This document shows, piece after piece, positions 48,360 through 57,881 of a stretch of DNA of 64,000 bases (positions are counted from its first letter, which is position 1; each line of letters opens with the position of its first letter). The translations under genes and the position numbers were made by a program. Under the pieces are notes generated by a model. It saw nothing but the letters and a program-made list of their open reading frames with translations, was not told the DNA's origin and searched no databases. This DNA is from Ga0077555 sp963741565 (GTDB lineage: Bacteria > Pseudomonadota > Alphaproteobacteria > Rhizobiales > Hyphomicrobiaceae), in the NCBI GenBank assembly GCA_963741565.1, contig CAVUIK010000008.1:248001-312000 (forward strand), in the 5' to 3' direction.

Positions 48360-49343
48360 TCACCCGCGATAATGCGAGTATTGCCCTTTCGGCCGGTACT
48401 GCTCGAGATAACCTGGCACAATGATATCGATCGCGTGCGGGCTCAAGACGCCGAGCCCTTGCAGGGTGCGGCCTTCCTTCTGCGCCGTCTCGCTGACGAC
48501 GTTGTCCCGCTGCAGCATGCGCACCTGATCGGCCGTCAACGGGCGCATCGCATTCGGCAGCGGCGCGGTTATCGCCGCCCCGAGCTTGGCGAGCCAGAAC
48601 GGCAGCCGCAAGTAACCGCGATTGCGCCCAGCGAACGCCTGCGTCCGGTCGAGCAGCTGCCGGAAGGTCGCGATCTCCGGACCGCCCAGCTCATAGATGG
48701 CGCCGGATTTAGCAGTCCCCTCGCACGCGGCCCTGATGGCAGCGGCAACATCGCCCACATACACCGGCTGGAACCGCGTTCTCCCGCCGCCGATCAGCGG
48801 CATCAACGGTGCTGTCCGCGCCATCGCCGCAAACCGATTGAAAAACTGATCTTCGGGACCGAACACAATCGATGGCCGCAGGATCACGGCGTCCGGAAAT
48901 TCCTCCAGAACCGCGGCTTCGCCCGCGGCCTTGCTGCGCCCATAATGGCCCGGCGACCGCGGATCCGCGCCAATGGCGGAGACGTGCACGACATGACGCA
49001 CACCCGCCTCGCGCGCCGCGCGGGCAAAAGTGCGGGCGCCGTCGGCATGGACGGTGTCGAATGTCTGGCGGCCGGATTTGTAGAGCACACCGACCAGATT
49101 GACCGCCGCCTCGGCCCCCTCCAACGCTCGCTTGATGGAATCCGGATAGCGGAGATTGGCCTGAACGGCGTGGATTTGCCCGACGCCACCCATCGGCTGC
49201 AGGTGGCCAGCGAGATCCGGCCGGCGGGTCGCTGCCCGGATACGGAAACCGCTCCGTGCCAGCGCGCGCACCGTATACCGCCCGACGAACCCCGACCCGC
49301 CAAAGACCGTCACCAGCGCGCCGCTTTCGAGCCGAGATGTCAT
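48360..49343 (-). CDS. NDUFA9-like NAD(P)-binding protein (extended/atypical SDR)
   Basis: A 327-residue protein resembling the complex I NDUFA9 subunit and its bacterial homologues. The nucleotide motif VTVFGGSGFVGRYTVRALA is near residue 11, HVVHVSAIGADPRSPGHYGR near 116 replaces the active SDR triad, and LRPSIVFGPEDQFFNRFAAM near 155 is diagnostic. The mitochondrial protein binds NADPH structurally; bacterial relatives may help complex I assembly or bind a quinone-linked product. It is followed by the carboxymuconolactone-like gene on the same strand (stop 27 bases before ATG 48333). Confidence 0.88.
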   Translation of the reverse strand: MTSRLESGALVTVFGGSGFVGRYTVRALARSGFRIRAATRRPDLAGHLQPMGGVGQIHAVQANLRYPDSIKRALEGAEAAVNLVGVLYKSGRQTFDTVHADGARTFARAAREAGVRHVVHVSAIGADPRSPGHYGRSKAAGEAAVLEEFPDAVILRPSIVFGPEDQFFNRFAAMARTAPLMPLIGGGRTRFQPVYVGDVAAAIRAACEGTAKSGAIYELGGPEIATFRQLLDRTQAFAGRNRGYLRLPFWLAKLGAAITAPLPNAMRPLTADQVRMLQRDNVVSETAQKEGRTLQGLGVLSPHAIDIIVPGYLEQYRPKGQYSHYRG

Positions 49344-49526
49344 CCCATTACCTTCCTGGTTCGCCTGCCGTCACGGGGGCAGACATACAGGCACATGCTC
49401 CGGCTCTCAAGCGGTCCCGGCATCGCGGAGCCCAGGGGAAGTTGTGGACAAGCTTTCGGGCGAGCACCTAAGCTGTCCTCGATGGATCGGGTCCCTTTGG
49501 GCGCGCCACGGGACTAGGAGTGCGGG

Positions 49527-51722
49527 ATGTCGGCAGCAACAAACCGGGTGACAAGACGCGGCGTTCTGATCGGTGCGGCCGCCACCGGTGGCGGATTGGC
49601 CATCGGCATCGATGCCTGGAATGTTCCTGAGGCCGTCGCGCAAAAGAGCGGCGCCACGGCCGGTGCCGAGGTTGGCGCCTGGGTGCTCGTTCGCCCCAAT
49701 GACGATGTTGTCGTGCGCATTGCCCGCTCTGAGATGGGCCAGGGCACGCTGACTGGCCTCGCCCAGTTGGTGGCCGAGGAACTCGAATGCGACTGGGCCA
49801 AAGTCAAAACCGAAATGCCGACCCCCGGACAGAACCACGCTCGCAAGCGGGTCTGGGGCGAGATGGGAACCGGCGGCAGCCGCGGCATTCGTACGTCCGA
49901 GCAATACGTTCGCCAGGGCGGCGCCGCGGCCCGCACAATGCTCCTGCAGGCCGCCAGCGCCGAATGGAAGGTGCCCGTCACCGAGCTGACGGTCGAAAAG
50001 GGTGTCATTCGCCATGCGGCCTCGAATCGGCAAACGACCTTTGGCCGGGTCGCGACAGCAGCCGCCAAGCTGCCCGTGCCCGACCTCAAGACAATGACAC
50101 TCAAGGATCCGAAATCGTGGAAGATCGCCGGCAAGCCTGTTCGCCGCCTCGACACTGCCGACAAGCTCGACGGCCGTAAGATCTATGCCATCGACGTCAA
50201 GCTGCCCGGCATGCTCAACGCCGCAATCAAAGCGTCGCCCGTATTCGGTGGCAAGTTGACCAGTTTCGATGCCGCCAAGATCAAGTCGATGCCCGGCGTG
50301 CGCCACGTCGTGAAGGTCAACGATGCGACGGTCGCCGTCGTCGCCGACACCTGGTGGCAAGCCAAGCAAGCCCTCGACGCCCTCCCAATCGTCTGGGACG
50401 ACGGCCCGAATGCCGCCGAGTCGAGCGCCAGCATCGCAGAGCGGCAGAAGGAAGGGCTCACCACCCCGGGTGACTACGCCAAAAACGCTACCGGCGACGC
50501 CATGAAGGCCATCGAAGGGGCGGCCAAGAAAGTCGAGGCCGTCTATGGCACGCCGTTCCTGGCGCATGCCTGCATGGAACCCATGAACTGCGTGGCGAAA
50601 GTCACGGCCGATCGCGCGGAAGTGTGGGTCCCGACTCAGAACGGCGAAGCCTCGCACGCGGCCTGCTCCGAGGTCTCCGGACTGCCGCTCGACAAATGCG
50701 AGGTCTACAAGCACGACTTGGGCGGCGGCTTCGGCCGCCGCGGCGGCACGCAGGATTATGTCCGCCAGGCCGTCAGCATCGCCAAGCAGGTTCCCGGCGT
50801 GCCAATCAAGATGATCTGGAGCCGAGAGGAGGACATGGCGCACGATTTCTACCGGCCGATTTCCCAAGCGCGCATGGTGGCTGGCCTCGACGGCGCCGGC
50901 AATCTCGTCGGCCTGCACATGCGTATCTCCGGCCAATCGATCAATGCGTTCGTCAATCCGGCGAACGTGGCGGACGGCAAGGACATGCGCCAGCTCCAGG
51001 GGCTGACGGCCGCGCCGAGTGACGCCTACCTCGGGTACAGCGTGCCGAACCTGCTGATCGAGTATGCGATGCGAAACTCATCGGTGCCCGTGGGGCCCTG
51101 GCGCGGTGTCAACACCAACCAGAACGCCGTCTACATGGAATGCTTCATCGACGAAGCCGCGAAGGCTGCTGGCAAGGACCCGCTAGAATTCCGCCGTGTC
51201 CTGATGTCGAAGCACCCCCGCCATCTGGCCGTCCTGAACGCCGCCGCCGAGAAGGCGGGATGGGGCAAACCGCTGCCGGCTGGCGTCCATCGTGGCGTCG
51301 CCCAGTTCAAGGGCTATGGCAGCTACTCCGCCGCCGTCGCCGAGGTCTCCGTCAGTGATCGCGGCAAGCTCAAGGTACACCGCCTCGTCTTCGCGCTCGA
51401 CAGCGGCCACGTCGTCAATCCCGACCAGGTCGAGGCGCAGGTCGAAGGCTCCGTCGCGTTCGGGCTTGGGGCGACACTACTCGGCGAGAACACCGTCAAA
51501 GCCGGCCGCATGGTCGAACAGAACTTCGACACCTACGAGCTGTTGCGCATGGCTGACATGCCGAAGGTCGAGACCGTGCTGGTGCCATCAGGCGGTTTCT
51601 GGGGCGGCGTCGGCGAGCCGACGATCTGCGTCGTCGGGCCAGCTGTGATGAATGCGATCTTTGCCGCGACCGGCAGGCCGGTCCGCTCCTTGCCGATCAA
51701 GAACCAGAACCTTCGGGCCTAA
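49527..51722 (+). CDS. Molybdopterin-binding large subunit of an isoquinoline 1-oxidoreductase-type molybdenum hydroxylase (no small subunit adjacent)
   Basis: A 731-residue aldehyde/xanthine-dehydrogenase-like large subunit of the IorB type. It starts with a Tat signal: Arg-Arg at 10-11 in TRRGVLIGAAATGGG, then a hydrophobic stretch and an AQ cleavage site. SEMGQGTLTGLAQLVAEEL near 68 and TGGSRGIRTS near 114 follow. YKHDLGGGFGRRGGTQDYV near 393 is the Moco/glutamine region. The catalytic Glu is in GGVGEPTICV near 695. AGGAG lies seven bases before ATG. The usual 2Fe-2S partner (IorA) is not upstream or downstream, so it may pair with a remote subunit. Confidence 0.88.
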   Translation: MSAATNRVTRRGVLIGAAATGGGLAIGIDAWNVPEAVAQKSGATAGAEVGAWVLVRPNDDVVVRIARSEMGQGTLTGLAQLVAEELECDWAKVKTEMPTPGQNHARKRVWGEMGTGGSRGIRTSEQYVRQGGAAARTMLLQAASAEWKVPVTELTVEKGVIRHAASNRQTTFGRVATAAAKLPVPDLKTMTLKDPKSWKIAGKPVRRLDTADKLDGRKIYAIDVKLPGMLNAAIKASPVFGGKLTSFDAAKIKSMPGVRHVVKVNDATVAVVADTWWQAKQALDALPIVWDDGPNAAESSASIAERQKEGLTTPGDYAKNATGDAMKAIEGAAKKVEAVYGTPFLAHACMEPMNCVAKVTADRAEVWVPTQNGEASHAACSEVSGLPLDKCEVYKHDLGGGFGRRGGTQDYVRQAVSIAKQVPGVPIKMIWSREEDMAHDFYRPISQARMVAGLDGAGNLVGLHMRISGQSINAFVNPANVADGKDMRQLQGLTAAPSDAYLGYSVPNLLIEYAMRNSSVPVGPWRGVNTNQNAVYMECFIDEAAKAAGKDPLEFRRVLMSKHPRHLAVLNAAAEKAGWGKPLPAGVHRGVAQFKGYGSYSAAVAEVSVSDRGKLKVHRLVFALDSGHVVNPDQVEAQVEGSVAFGLGATLLGENTVKAGRMVEQNFDTYELLRMADMPKVETVLVPSGGFWGGVGEPTICVVGPAVMNAIFAATGRPVRSLPIKNQNLRA

Positions 51723-51849
51723 CTTGCGGCCACAGCCAATGCCGCCACAAACCCAACAGAACCGCGCCATAAACCGCGGATAGGTGGACAACCGGGGTGA
51801 CAGGACCAGCCGGCGGGGCTCGTCCGCCCCCAAGGGTCGGCCACATCCC

Positions 51850-54378
51850 ATGCTTGGCGTCGTCCGATTGATCAGCCACGTGCTTGAGCTTGGTCTCGGC
51901 GCCGTGCTGCGTCTCGGGCGGTTTGTGTTCTTCTCCGTCGCCTTCAATGCAAAGCTTGGCCCCCTCCGTCATGTGGTCGCCGCGGGCGTCGCCTACGTCG
52001 TCTTCGCGGTGCTCCTGGTCTACGCGGTGGCGCCGCTTCGGGGTGTGATCGGGCACCAGTTTCTCGGTGAAAAGCTGCGCTACGACGCCGAGCGTTGGCT
52101 GGCGACCGCCATCTACGACCCCAAAGGCAATTTCATCGGTACGTTCGACCCGCGCCTCGACAGCCAGCGCGACGTAAACTGGACCGAGAGCGCCATCGAG
52201 ATCGGCAGTTACACGGCCAATCCCGATCACAAATCGATTCCTGTGCGCGAGGTGCCCCCGCACTACTGGCAGTGCCTGACATTTCACGAGGACCGCTACA
52301 TCGGCGGCCTTCTTAACCCCTATGGCATCGACCTTCTCGGAGTCCTGAAAATCCCCTATTCGACGGTTCGGCGTACGATCCGGCTGAAGCGGCCGAGCCT
52401 CGGCGTCGGCGGCTCGACGCTGCCGATGCAGTTCGCGCGTGTGATTTACAAGACGCCGCCAAGTGCTCGGGAGGGCGGCCTCACCAAGCTGCGCCGCAAG
52501 ATGACCGAGTGGTGGCTGGCGCCGGTGATCTATCACGAGCTGACGCGCGGCGGCGACGACACCCCCTTGAAGCAGTGGGCCGCCAACCATATCTGGCTCG
52601 CCCAGCGCACTGGCGGCCAGCCGCTCCACGGCGTCGAGATGACCAGCCGCGTCGTCTTCGGCAAGGAAGCCAAGGACCTGACGACGGCCGAGCAATTCGT
52701 GCTGGCGTCAGCAGTGAACAAGCCGATCATCCTGCTCGAGGGCAACGAAAAGCTGAACGAAGTGCGCCTCGATCACTGGCGCTATATTACTGAAGTGCGC
52801 GCCAAGATCTGCGCCGAGCGCCTGATCACAGATGCCGACGAGCAGAAGAAGGTGGTGTTCGAGCTGATCGGCTTGGCCGGTGGCCCGCCGGACCCGAAGG
52901 TGCGACCGAAGCTGCAGGAGGCACTTGACCATCACGCCCCGGCGCTCGCCAAGCGCGCCGTCGCCAATCCGATGATCCGCGCCAATGCCTTGCTGCCGAG
53001 CGCGCGATTCGGACTGCGCGAGGAAATGAAGGATCTCGCTGGCTTTGGCTGGCGCGAGAAGGTCCGCGGCGTCACCACCACGCTCGATGTCTCCGATAAT
53101 CTGATGTTCGGCGAGCGGGTGCGGGCCGAGCTTGCGAAGCTCGACCGCGATGTTCAGGCGAAACTCAATCCCGGATTCACCCTCGATCAAGCCCGCGTCA
53201 CACCGGAAGCAGGCGGGTTGCGCTCGCCGCACGTCATTGTCGTCGCGGCCAATGCCAAAGGCGAGATCGTCCGCTACTTCGAGGTTGGCGAGACGGCCCC
53301 CTATTTCGGCTCGCCCTTCGCCCGCGAAACCGCAACCGGTCGCTACAATCCCGAGCGCGAGCAGCGGCGCATCGCCTCCACCGGCAAGATCCTCGTCGCA
53401 ATTGCGGCTGGCAACGAGAACAAGGACACGGCTGAGACGCTCTACACCGATAGCCTAGCGCCGGCGCAGAGCCTCGACGGCTGCAGCAAGGGCGACGGCA
53501 CCCTAACGCGCGGCCGCCGCGCCATCGTTTCGTTCGCGTGTTCGCTCAATCGCCCGCTCGAATGGCGGGCGGCAACACTTGGCCAGTTGCGCATGAAGCG
53601 TCTGATCGATGGCTTCGGCTTCAATATGCCGCCGGCCCAGACCACCGCCGAGGCGACGCCGCCTTCGACCGCCGCCGTGCGCGGGCTCATCTCCGGTTCG
53701 CCGCGCCGCGTGCATCATATGTCGGCCGCAGTTCTCGCGGCGCTGACCGGCGAGGGCCACAAACCCTTACCCGCGCCCAGTCTCGTGAAGTCCTACGACT
53801 TCGGTGGCAAGGCCGTCGAGACTCTGCCGGGCCGCACCGTCGTGCCCAATCGCTACCTCCGCCCGCACGGCGCCGCGTTCGTCAAAACGGTGCTTGAGGC
53901 GCCGTTCTGCTACCGCCATCAGGGACAGGCATACGGCACCCTCAAGAGCCTTTCGCATTGGTGCGCACGCGATCGCGCGGGCGTGCGCCTCCATTTCGCC
54001 AAGACGGGTACGGACACCAATGAGGATCCGAACCAGTCGATCGACACGTGGATCACCGGCGGCATTCAGTTCGCCAACGGCCAAGCCTACTCCTACGTCG
54101 TCCTGGTCGGCACCGGTTCCACGCGTCAACCGTTTGGCCGCAGCCTGCACGCCGCGCAGGTCGCGAGCCCTTTGTTAGAAGTCCTTCTGAAGGATCTTGA
54201 GCCGAAGCAGCGCCCGGCCATCGTTGCCGCTCCTGTTGCGGCAAGGCCGGTCACGAAGCCGGCAGTGGCGACAAAACCGACCAGTACCACGACGTCCGTT
54301 CCTGGCGCTCCTGCTCGCAAGGCGCCGGCAGCGCCGCAGCGTACGGATACCGCCACCTCGCCCGACCCGCGTGGGTGA
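51850..54378 (+). CDS. Class A penicillin-binding protein with divergent transglycosylase motifs
   Basis: An 842-residue bifunctional peptidoglycan synthase. One transmembrane helix is near residues 41-62. The glycosyltransferase 51 domain has HEDRYIGG near 154, with the catalytic Glu kept but the following His-His-Gly rearranged as LNPYGIDLLG, and GGSTLPMQFARV near 186 instead of GGSTITQQ. The transpeptidase domain has SxxK as STGK, SxN as SLN, and KTGT in FAKTGTD. The C-terminus is an Ala/Pro/Thr-rich tail. A GTG at 51784 would add 22 Arg-rich residues and is an alternative start. It builds glycan strands and crosslinks in the periplasm. Confidence 0.85.
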   Translation: MLGVVRLISHVLELGLGAVLRLGRFVFFSVAFNAKLGPLRHVVAAGVAYVVFAVLLVYAVAPLRGVIGHQFLGEKLRYDAERWLATAIYDPKGNFIGTFDPRLDSQRDVNWTESAIEIGSYTANPDHKSIPVREVPPHYWQCLTFHEDRYIGGLLNPYGIDLLGVLKIPYSTVRRTIRLKRPSLGVGGSTLPMQFARVIYKTPPSAREGGLTKLRRKMTEWWLAPVIYHELTRGGDDTPLKQWAANHIWLAQRTGGQPLHGVEMTSRVVFGKEAKDLTTAEQFVLASAVNKPIILLEGNEKLNEVRLDHWRYITEVRAKICAERLITDADEQKKVVFELIGLAGGPPDPKVRPKLQEALDHHAPALAKRAVANPMIRANALLPSARFGLREEMKDLAGFGWREKVRGVTTTLDVSDNLMFGERVRAELAKLDRDVQAKLNPGFTLDQARVTPEAGGLRSPHVIVVAANAKGEIVRYFEVGETAPYFGSPFARETATGRYNPEREQRRIASTGKILVAIAAGNENKDTAETLYTDSLAPAQSLDGCSKGDGTLTRGRRAIVSFACSLNRPLEWRAATLGQLRMKRLIDGFGFNMPPAQTTAEATPPSTAAVRGLISGSPRRVHHMSAAVLAALTGEGHKPLPAPSLVKSYDFGGKAVETLPGRTVVPNRYLRPHGAAFVKTVLEAPFCYRHQGQAYGTLKSLSHWCARDRAGVRLHFAKTGTDTNEDPNQSIDTWITGGIQFANGQAYSYVVLVGTGSTRQPFGRSLHAAQVASPLLEVLLKDLEPKQRPAIVAAPVAARPVTKPAVATKPTSTTTSVPGAPARKAPAAPQRTDTATSPDPRG

Positions 54379-54538
54379 GCTTCCCCTGCTACCTCAATCT
54401 GCCCGTCCATTGGGCGCTGGCGAGCAACCCTTTCGCGATCGCTGGTGCCCGTTGCATTTGAGCGTCGACGCCGCGAGCCACGCGTCGCGGTAGGATCGTC
54501 GAGCCCTCCTCCGATCTTGTTTGCTTTGACACGCTGCT

Positions 54539-55585
54539 CTACGCACCCCAGGTGCGGGCGAGGACACGCATCCAATTCTCGAAGCAGATCTTCTCGATCA
54601 ACCCCTCGCCGAATTGGCGCGCACGCATGGCCGCGACGAGGTTGGGCAGGCCAGCGACGGTGCCCATTGCCTCCGGAATCATCGCCCCGTCGAAGTCCGA
54701 ACCGAGCCCAACACCATCCTCGCCCAAACGCTCGACCAGATAGGCGATGTGATCGACGACCCTGTCGAGCGGCGTCGCCGCGTTGCGGCGGCCATCCGCC
54801 CGCAGGAAACTGACGGCATAGTTGACGCCGACCAGCCCACCCGTCTCCCGGATCGCGGCAAGCTGCTGGTCGGTCAGGTTGCGGGAGGACGCGCACAACG
54901 CGTGGGCATTCGAGTGCGTCGCGACGAGTGGCGCGTGCGTGAGCTTGGCCACATCCCAAAACCCCTTCTCGTTGAGATGCGACAGATCGACCAGAACCCG
55001 CAACTCGTTGCAGCGCTTGATCAGCGCCTTGCCAAGGTCTGTCAGACCGTCACCGGTGTCCGGCGACGATGGATAACGGAACGGCACGCCGTGGCCGAAG
55101 ATGTTCGAGCGGCTCCAAACCGGGCCGAGCGAACGCAACCCCGTCGCATAGAGCACGTCGAACATCTTGAAATCGGCATCGAGCGCCTCGCATCCCTCGA
55201 TGTGCAGCACCGGCGCGTGTGCGCCGGCCGCTTTGGCCGCCCGGATATCGGCCACCGAACGCGCGATCCGGACCCGGCCGTTGGATTGCTCGGCAATGCG
55301 AAAGAGCAGCGAGGCCATCTCGAGGGTCGCGCGCTGCGCATGCGTGAGTTCGGGAGGCGGCGGCGCCGGCACGTCGTAGGGCACCGCGTCCATCGGCTCG
55401 ACAGTCGTGTCCTTGCTCTTCGACGGAACGAAGATCGCATAGAGGCCACCGACCATGCCGCCGGTCTCGGCGCGCGGCAGATCGAGCTGGCCTCGCGTCT
55501 CGCCGCTGAGAAACGCCGCGGCGCCGTCATTACCTTGGCGCCAGAGACGCAGGAGCACATCGTTGTGACCATCGAAAGAGTGCAT
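54539..55585 (-). CDS. Membrane dipeptidase (peptidase M19)
   Basis: A 348-residue renal-dipeptidase-family enzyme. The binuclear-zinc residues are visible: His/Asp in SFDGHNDVLLR near residue 3, the bridging Glu in LHIEGCEALD near 134, and the His ligands in VATHSNAHALCASSRNL near 225. VGLGSDFDGAMIPEAM near 305 is another family landmark. It would cleave dipeptides, often with D-residues or lactam-like groups. ATG 55585 gives the usual MHSFDGHND start. It is divergent from ghrA-like. Confidence 0.9.
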   Translation of the reverse strand: MHSFDGHNDVLLRLWRQGNDGAAAFLSGETRGQLDLPRAETGGMVGGLYAIFVPSKSKDTTVEPMDAVPYDVPAPPPPELTHAQRATLEMASLLFRIAEQSNGRVRIARSVADIRAAKAAGAHAPVLHIEGCEALDADFKMFDVLYATGLRSLGPVWSRSNIFGHGVPFRYPSSPDTGDGLTDLGKALIKRCNELRVLVDLSHLNEKGFWDVAKLTHAPLVATHSNAHALCASSRNLTDQQLAAIRETGGLVGVNYAVSFLRADGRRNAATPLDRVVDHIAYLVERLGEDGVGLGSDFDGAMIPEAMGTVAGLPNLVAAMRARQFGEGLIEKICFENWMRVLARTWGA

Positions 55586-55733
55586 CAGGAACCTTTTTGG
55601 ATTTGTCTGGCGGACGGGTCGGTCGTGTCCACGCAACCCGGGGCGGGGCCAAAATCTGGCCCGTGACCGCCGTCGCGAACCACACGATCACAAAGCGTAG
55701 TCCCGCCACGCGGACCGCGCTAGTGTCCGTCCC

Positions 55734-55769
55734 GAACCTCGCCCAGAACTTCGCCCAGAACCTCGGCAA
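55734..55769. repeat. short 12-base tandem repeats upstream of the ghrA-like gene
   Basis: Three copies of GAACCTCGCCCA, GAACTTCGCCCA and GAACCTCGGCAA run in series. They are bracketed by GTCCGTC (55725-55731) and GACGGAC (55770-55776). CTAGTGTCC (55720-55728) just before is identical to the outer arm of palindromic element 1 at 15889. The region ends directly at the start codon of the next gene, so it probably spans the ribosome binding zone. Confidence 0.5.
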
Positions 55770-55781
55770 GACGGACCCTCC

Positions 55782-56738
55782 ATGACCCTCCTCCTCGCGA
55801 TCAACGGCGCCGGCGACAACTGGGCTCCGCTGCCCTGGAAACAGCGCTTCTCCGAGCGCTTGCCCGGCTATCCCGTGCAGTCTCCGGACGAAGCCTTGCG
55901 CACGCCGGACGCCGTGCGCTACGCCGCAGTTTGGAAGCCGGAGCCGGGTCTCCTCAATCGCTTCCCGAAGCTCGAGGTGATCTTCAATCTCGGCGCCGGC
56001 GTCGACGCCTTGATGAAGGATACGACGTTGCCCAATGTGCCGCTGGTGCGCGTGGTCAATGCGGACCTCACCAAGCGCATGACCGAATACGTCGTGCTGC
56101 ATGTCCTCCTGCATCACCGCCAGCACCAGCGGTTCGTGGCAGCCCAAGCCCAAAAGACATGGGACGCGCCCGACCAATGGGCCGCCGGCGATGTGCGCGT
56201 CGGCCTGCTTGGTCTCGGCGAGCTCGGCCGGGATGCGGCAGACGTCCTCACACGCATCGGATTCCAGGTCGCGGGCTGGAGCCGCTCGCCGAAGGCGGTG
56301 CCGAATATCCAGTGCTTCGCTGGCGCAAGCGGGCTCAAGCCGTTCCTCGCGCGGACCGACATTCTTGTGGCCCTGCTGCCGCTAACGCCGGACACCACCG
56401 GCATCCTCAACCAGGGCCTCTTCCACGGCCTCGCCCGAGACGGCGTTCTGGGCAAGCCTGTCATCATCAATGCCGGACGCGGCGGCCTGCAGGTCGAGGC
56501 CGACATTCTCAACTGTCTCGACAACGGCACACTCGGTGCCGCCACCCTCGACGTCTTTGAGACGGAGCCGCTGCCCGCGTCGAGCCGTCTGTGGTCGCAC
56601 CCGCATGTCACGATCACGCCGCACAACGCGGCCAACTCGAGCCCCGGCGCAATTTCGGACTATGTCGCGGCCCAGATTCGGGCGCATGAGCAAGATAAGC
56701 CGCTCACCAATGTGGTCGACCGGTTGAAGGGTTATTGA
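55782..56738 (+). CDS. Glyoxylate/hydroxypyruvate reductase A (GhrA-like D-2-hydroxyacid dehydrogenase)
   Basis: A 318-residue D-2-hydroxyacid dehydrogenase of the GhrA branch. The Rossmann motif is GLLGLGELGRDAADVL near residue 140. Catalytic residues lie in VIINAGRGGLQ (Arg, near 228), the Glu in DVFETEPLP near 261, and the His in TITPHNAA near 280. It reduces glyoxylate or hydroxypyruvate with NADPH. Its unusual upstream sequence with 12-base tandem repeats has no obvious ribosome site beyond GGAC. It is divergent from the membrane dipeptidase. Confidence 0.88.
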   Translation: MTLLLAINGAGDNWAPLPWKQRFSERLPGYPVQSPDEALRTPDAVRYAAVWKPEPGLLNRFPKLEVIFNLGAGVDALMKDTTLPNVPLVRVVNADLTKRMTEYVVLHVLLHHRQHQRFVAAQAQKTWDAPDQWAAGDVRVGLLGLGELGRDAADVLTRIGFQVAGWSRSPKAVPNIQCFAGASGLKPFLARTDILVALLPLTPDTTGILNQGLFHGLARDGVLGKPVIINAGRGGLQVEADILNCLDNGTLGAATLDVFETEPLPASSRLWSHPHVTITPHNAANSSPGAISDYVAAQIRAHEQDKPLTNVVDRLKGY

Positions 56739-56840
56739 AGCGAGCCTCGGCGGCTGACCAAATAGGACAATCGTTGCGCCGATGCACCCAAGGGGAGCTT
56801 AGTTCCGCCAAGTCATGGGCATCTGAAGGCGCAACGAAAC

Positions 56841-57482
56841 ATGAAAGAAAATCCCATGTCTGCTGCCTTGCGCCTCCATCACGCTGCTCCCAGCCGCTCC
56901 TCCACCGCGCTCTGGATGCTCGAAGAGCTCGGCGAGCCCTACGAACTCAATGTACTCAACTTCAAGGTGGGCGAGCAGCGCCAGCCCACCTACCTTGCGA
57001 TCAATCCGATGGGCAAAGTGCCGGCCCTCCAGCACAACAGCCAGCTGATCACTGAAGTCGGCGCCATCTGCGCCTATTTGGCCGACGCGTTCCCAAAGGC
57101 TGGTCTCGCCCCCGCGATCGGGGACCCGCTGCGCGGGCCCTACTTGCGTTGGATGTTTTTCCAGGGCAACGCATTTGAGCCAGCCATTGTCGACCGAGCC
57201 CTGAAGCGCGAGCCGGGCAATCCCGCCATGTTGCCGTATGGTGACTTCGACACCACGGTCGGTGTCGTCGAGAAAGCCGTCGCGACAGGACCTTGGTTCC
57301 TAGGTGACCGCTTTACGGCGCTGGATGTCTATTTCGGCTCTGCCATCCGCTGGACAACCGGATTCGGCCTATTGCCTGTCCGCCCAGCCTTCACCAGCTA
57401 TATCGAGCGGTTGAACGCACGCCCGGCCGCAAAACGGGCCGCCGCCAAAGATTCCGAGATTGCCGCCCGTCAGAACAGCTGA
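56841..57482 (+). CDS. Glutathione S-transferase family protein
   Basis: A 213-residue GST. The N-terminal domain has LRLHHAAPSRSSTALWMLEE, with the Ser-Arg pair of the beta/theta-like class, then AINPMGKVPALQHNSQLITE with the cis-Pro near 55 and a glutathione-contacting residue. The C-terminal helices end with FTALDVYFGSAIRW near 165, the conserved Asp for folding. Either ATG 56841 or ATG 56856 could be used; neither has a strong ribosome site. It lies about 100 bases after ghrA-like. Substrate unknown. Confidence 0.87.
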   Translation: MKENPMSAALRLHHAAPSRSSTALWMLEELGEPYELNVLNFKVGEQRQPTYLAINPMGKVPALQHNSQLITEVGAICAYLADAFPKAGLAPAIGDPLRGPYLRWMFFQGNAFEPAIVDRALKREPGNPAMLPYGDFDTTVGVVEKAVATGPWFLGDRFTALDVYFGSAIRWTTGFGLLPVRPAFTSYIERLNARPAAKRAAAKDSEIAARQNS

Positions 57483-57505
57483 GACCAGCGCGGAGGCTAA
57501 GACCG

Positions 57506-57823
57506 ATGACACGGACCAGATGGCGGGTGGGGCTCGTTACTTCTATCTTGACGGGCGTGGCTTTCAGCGCCGCGTTAGCCGGTGTGCCGTTGCCTGGACC
57601 AGACACCCAATCGGGCAGTCTGCCGACCATTGCCCCGCGCGACCGCCCCGAAGACCTGTTGCGGCGCGCTCCTGCCTGCGGCGAGCTTGCGAACGATTGC
57701 CTAGTCTGCCGCCGACAACCTGACGGCCAGCCCGCCTGCTCCACGCCCGGCATCGCTTGCCAGCCCAAGGCTTGGCGTTGCATCAAATCGATGGATCACC
57801 GGTTCAATTCGGGGCGCGCGTGA
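57506..57823 (+). CDS. Small secreted Cys-rich hypothetical protein
   Basis: A 105-residue protein with a signal peptide (VGLVTSILTGVAFSAALA, cleavage near residue 25). The mature C-terminal half contains six cysteines: ACGELANDC, LVC, then ACSTPGIACQ and a final WRC. The even number suggests three disulfides in a compact periplasmic or secreted domain. It starts 24 bases after the GST stop and precedes another unknown gene. No named family is recognised. Confidence 0.65.
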   Translation: MTRTRWRVGLVTSILTGVAFSAALAGVPLPGPDTQSGSLPTIAPRDRPEDLLRRAPACGELANDCLVCRRQPDGQPACSTPGIACQPKAWRCIKSMDHRFNSGRA

Positions 57824-57881
57824 CACGGCGCGTGCAGTGACTTCGGCCGGCGTGAGGGGTGATTCGAGCGGGGTTTCACGC

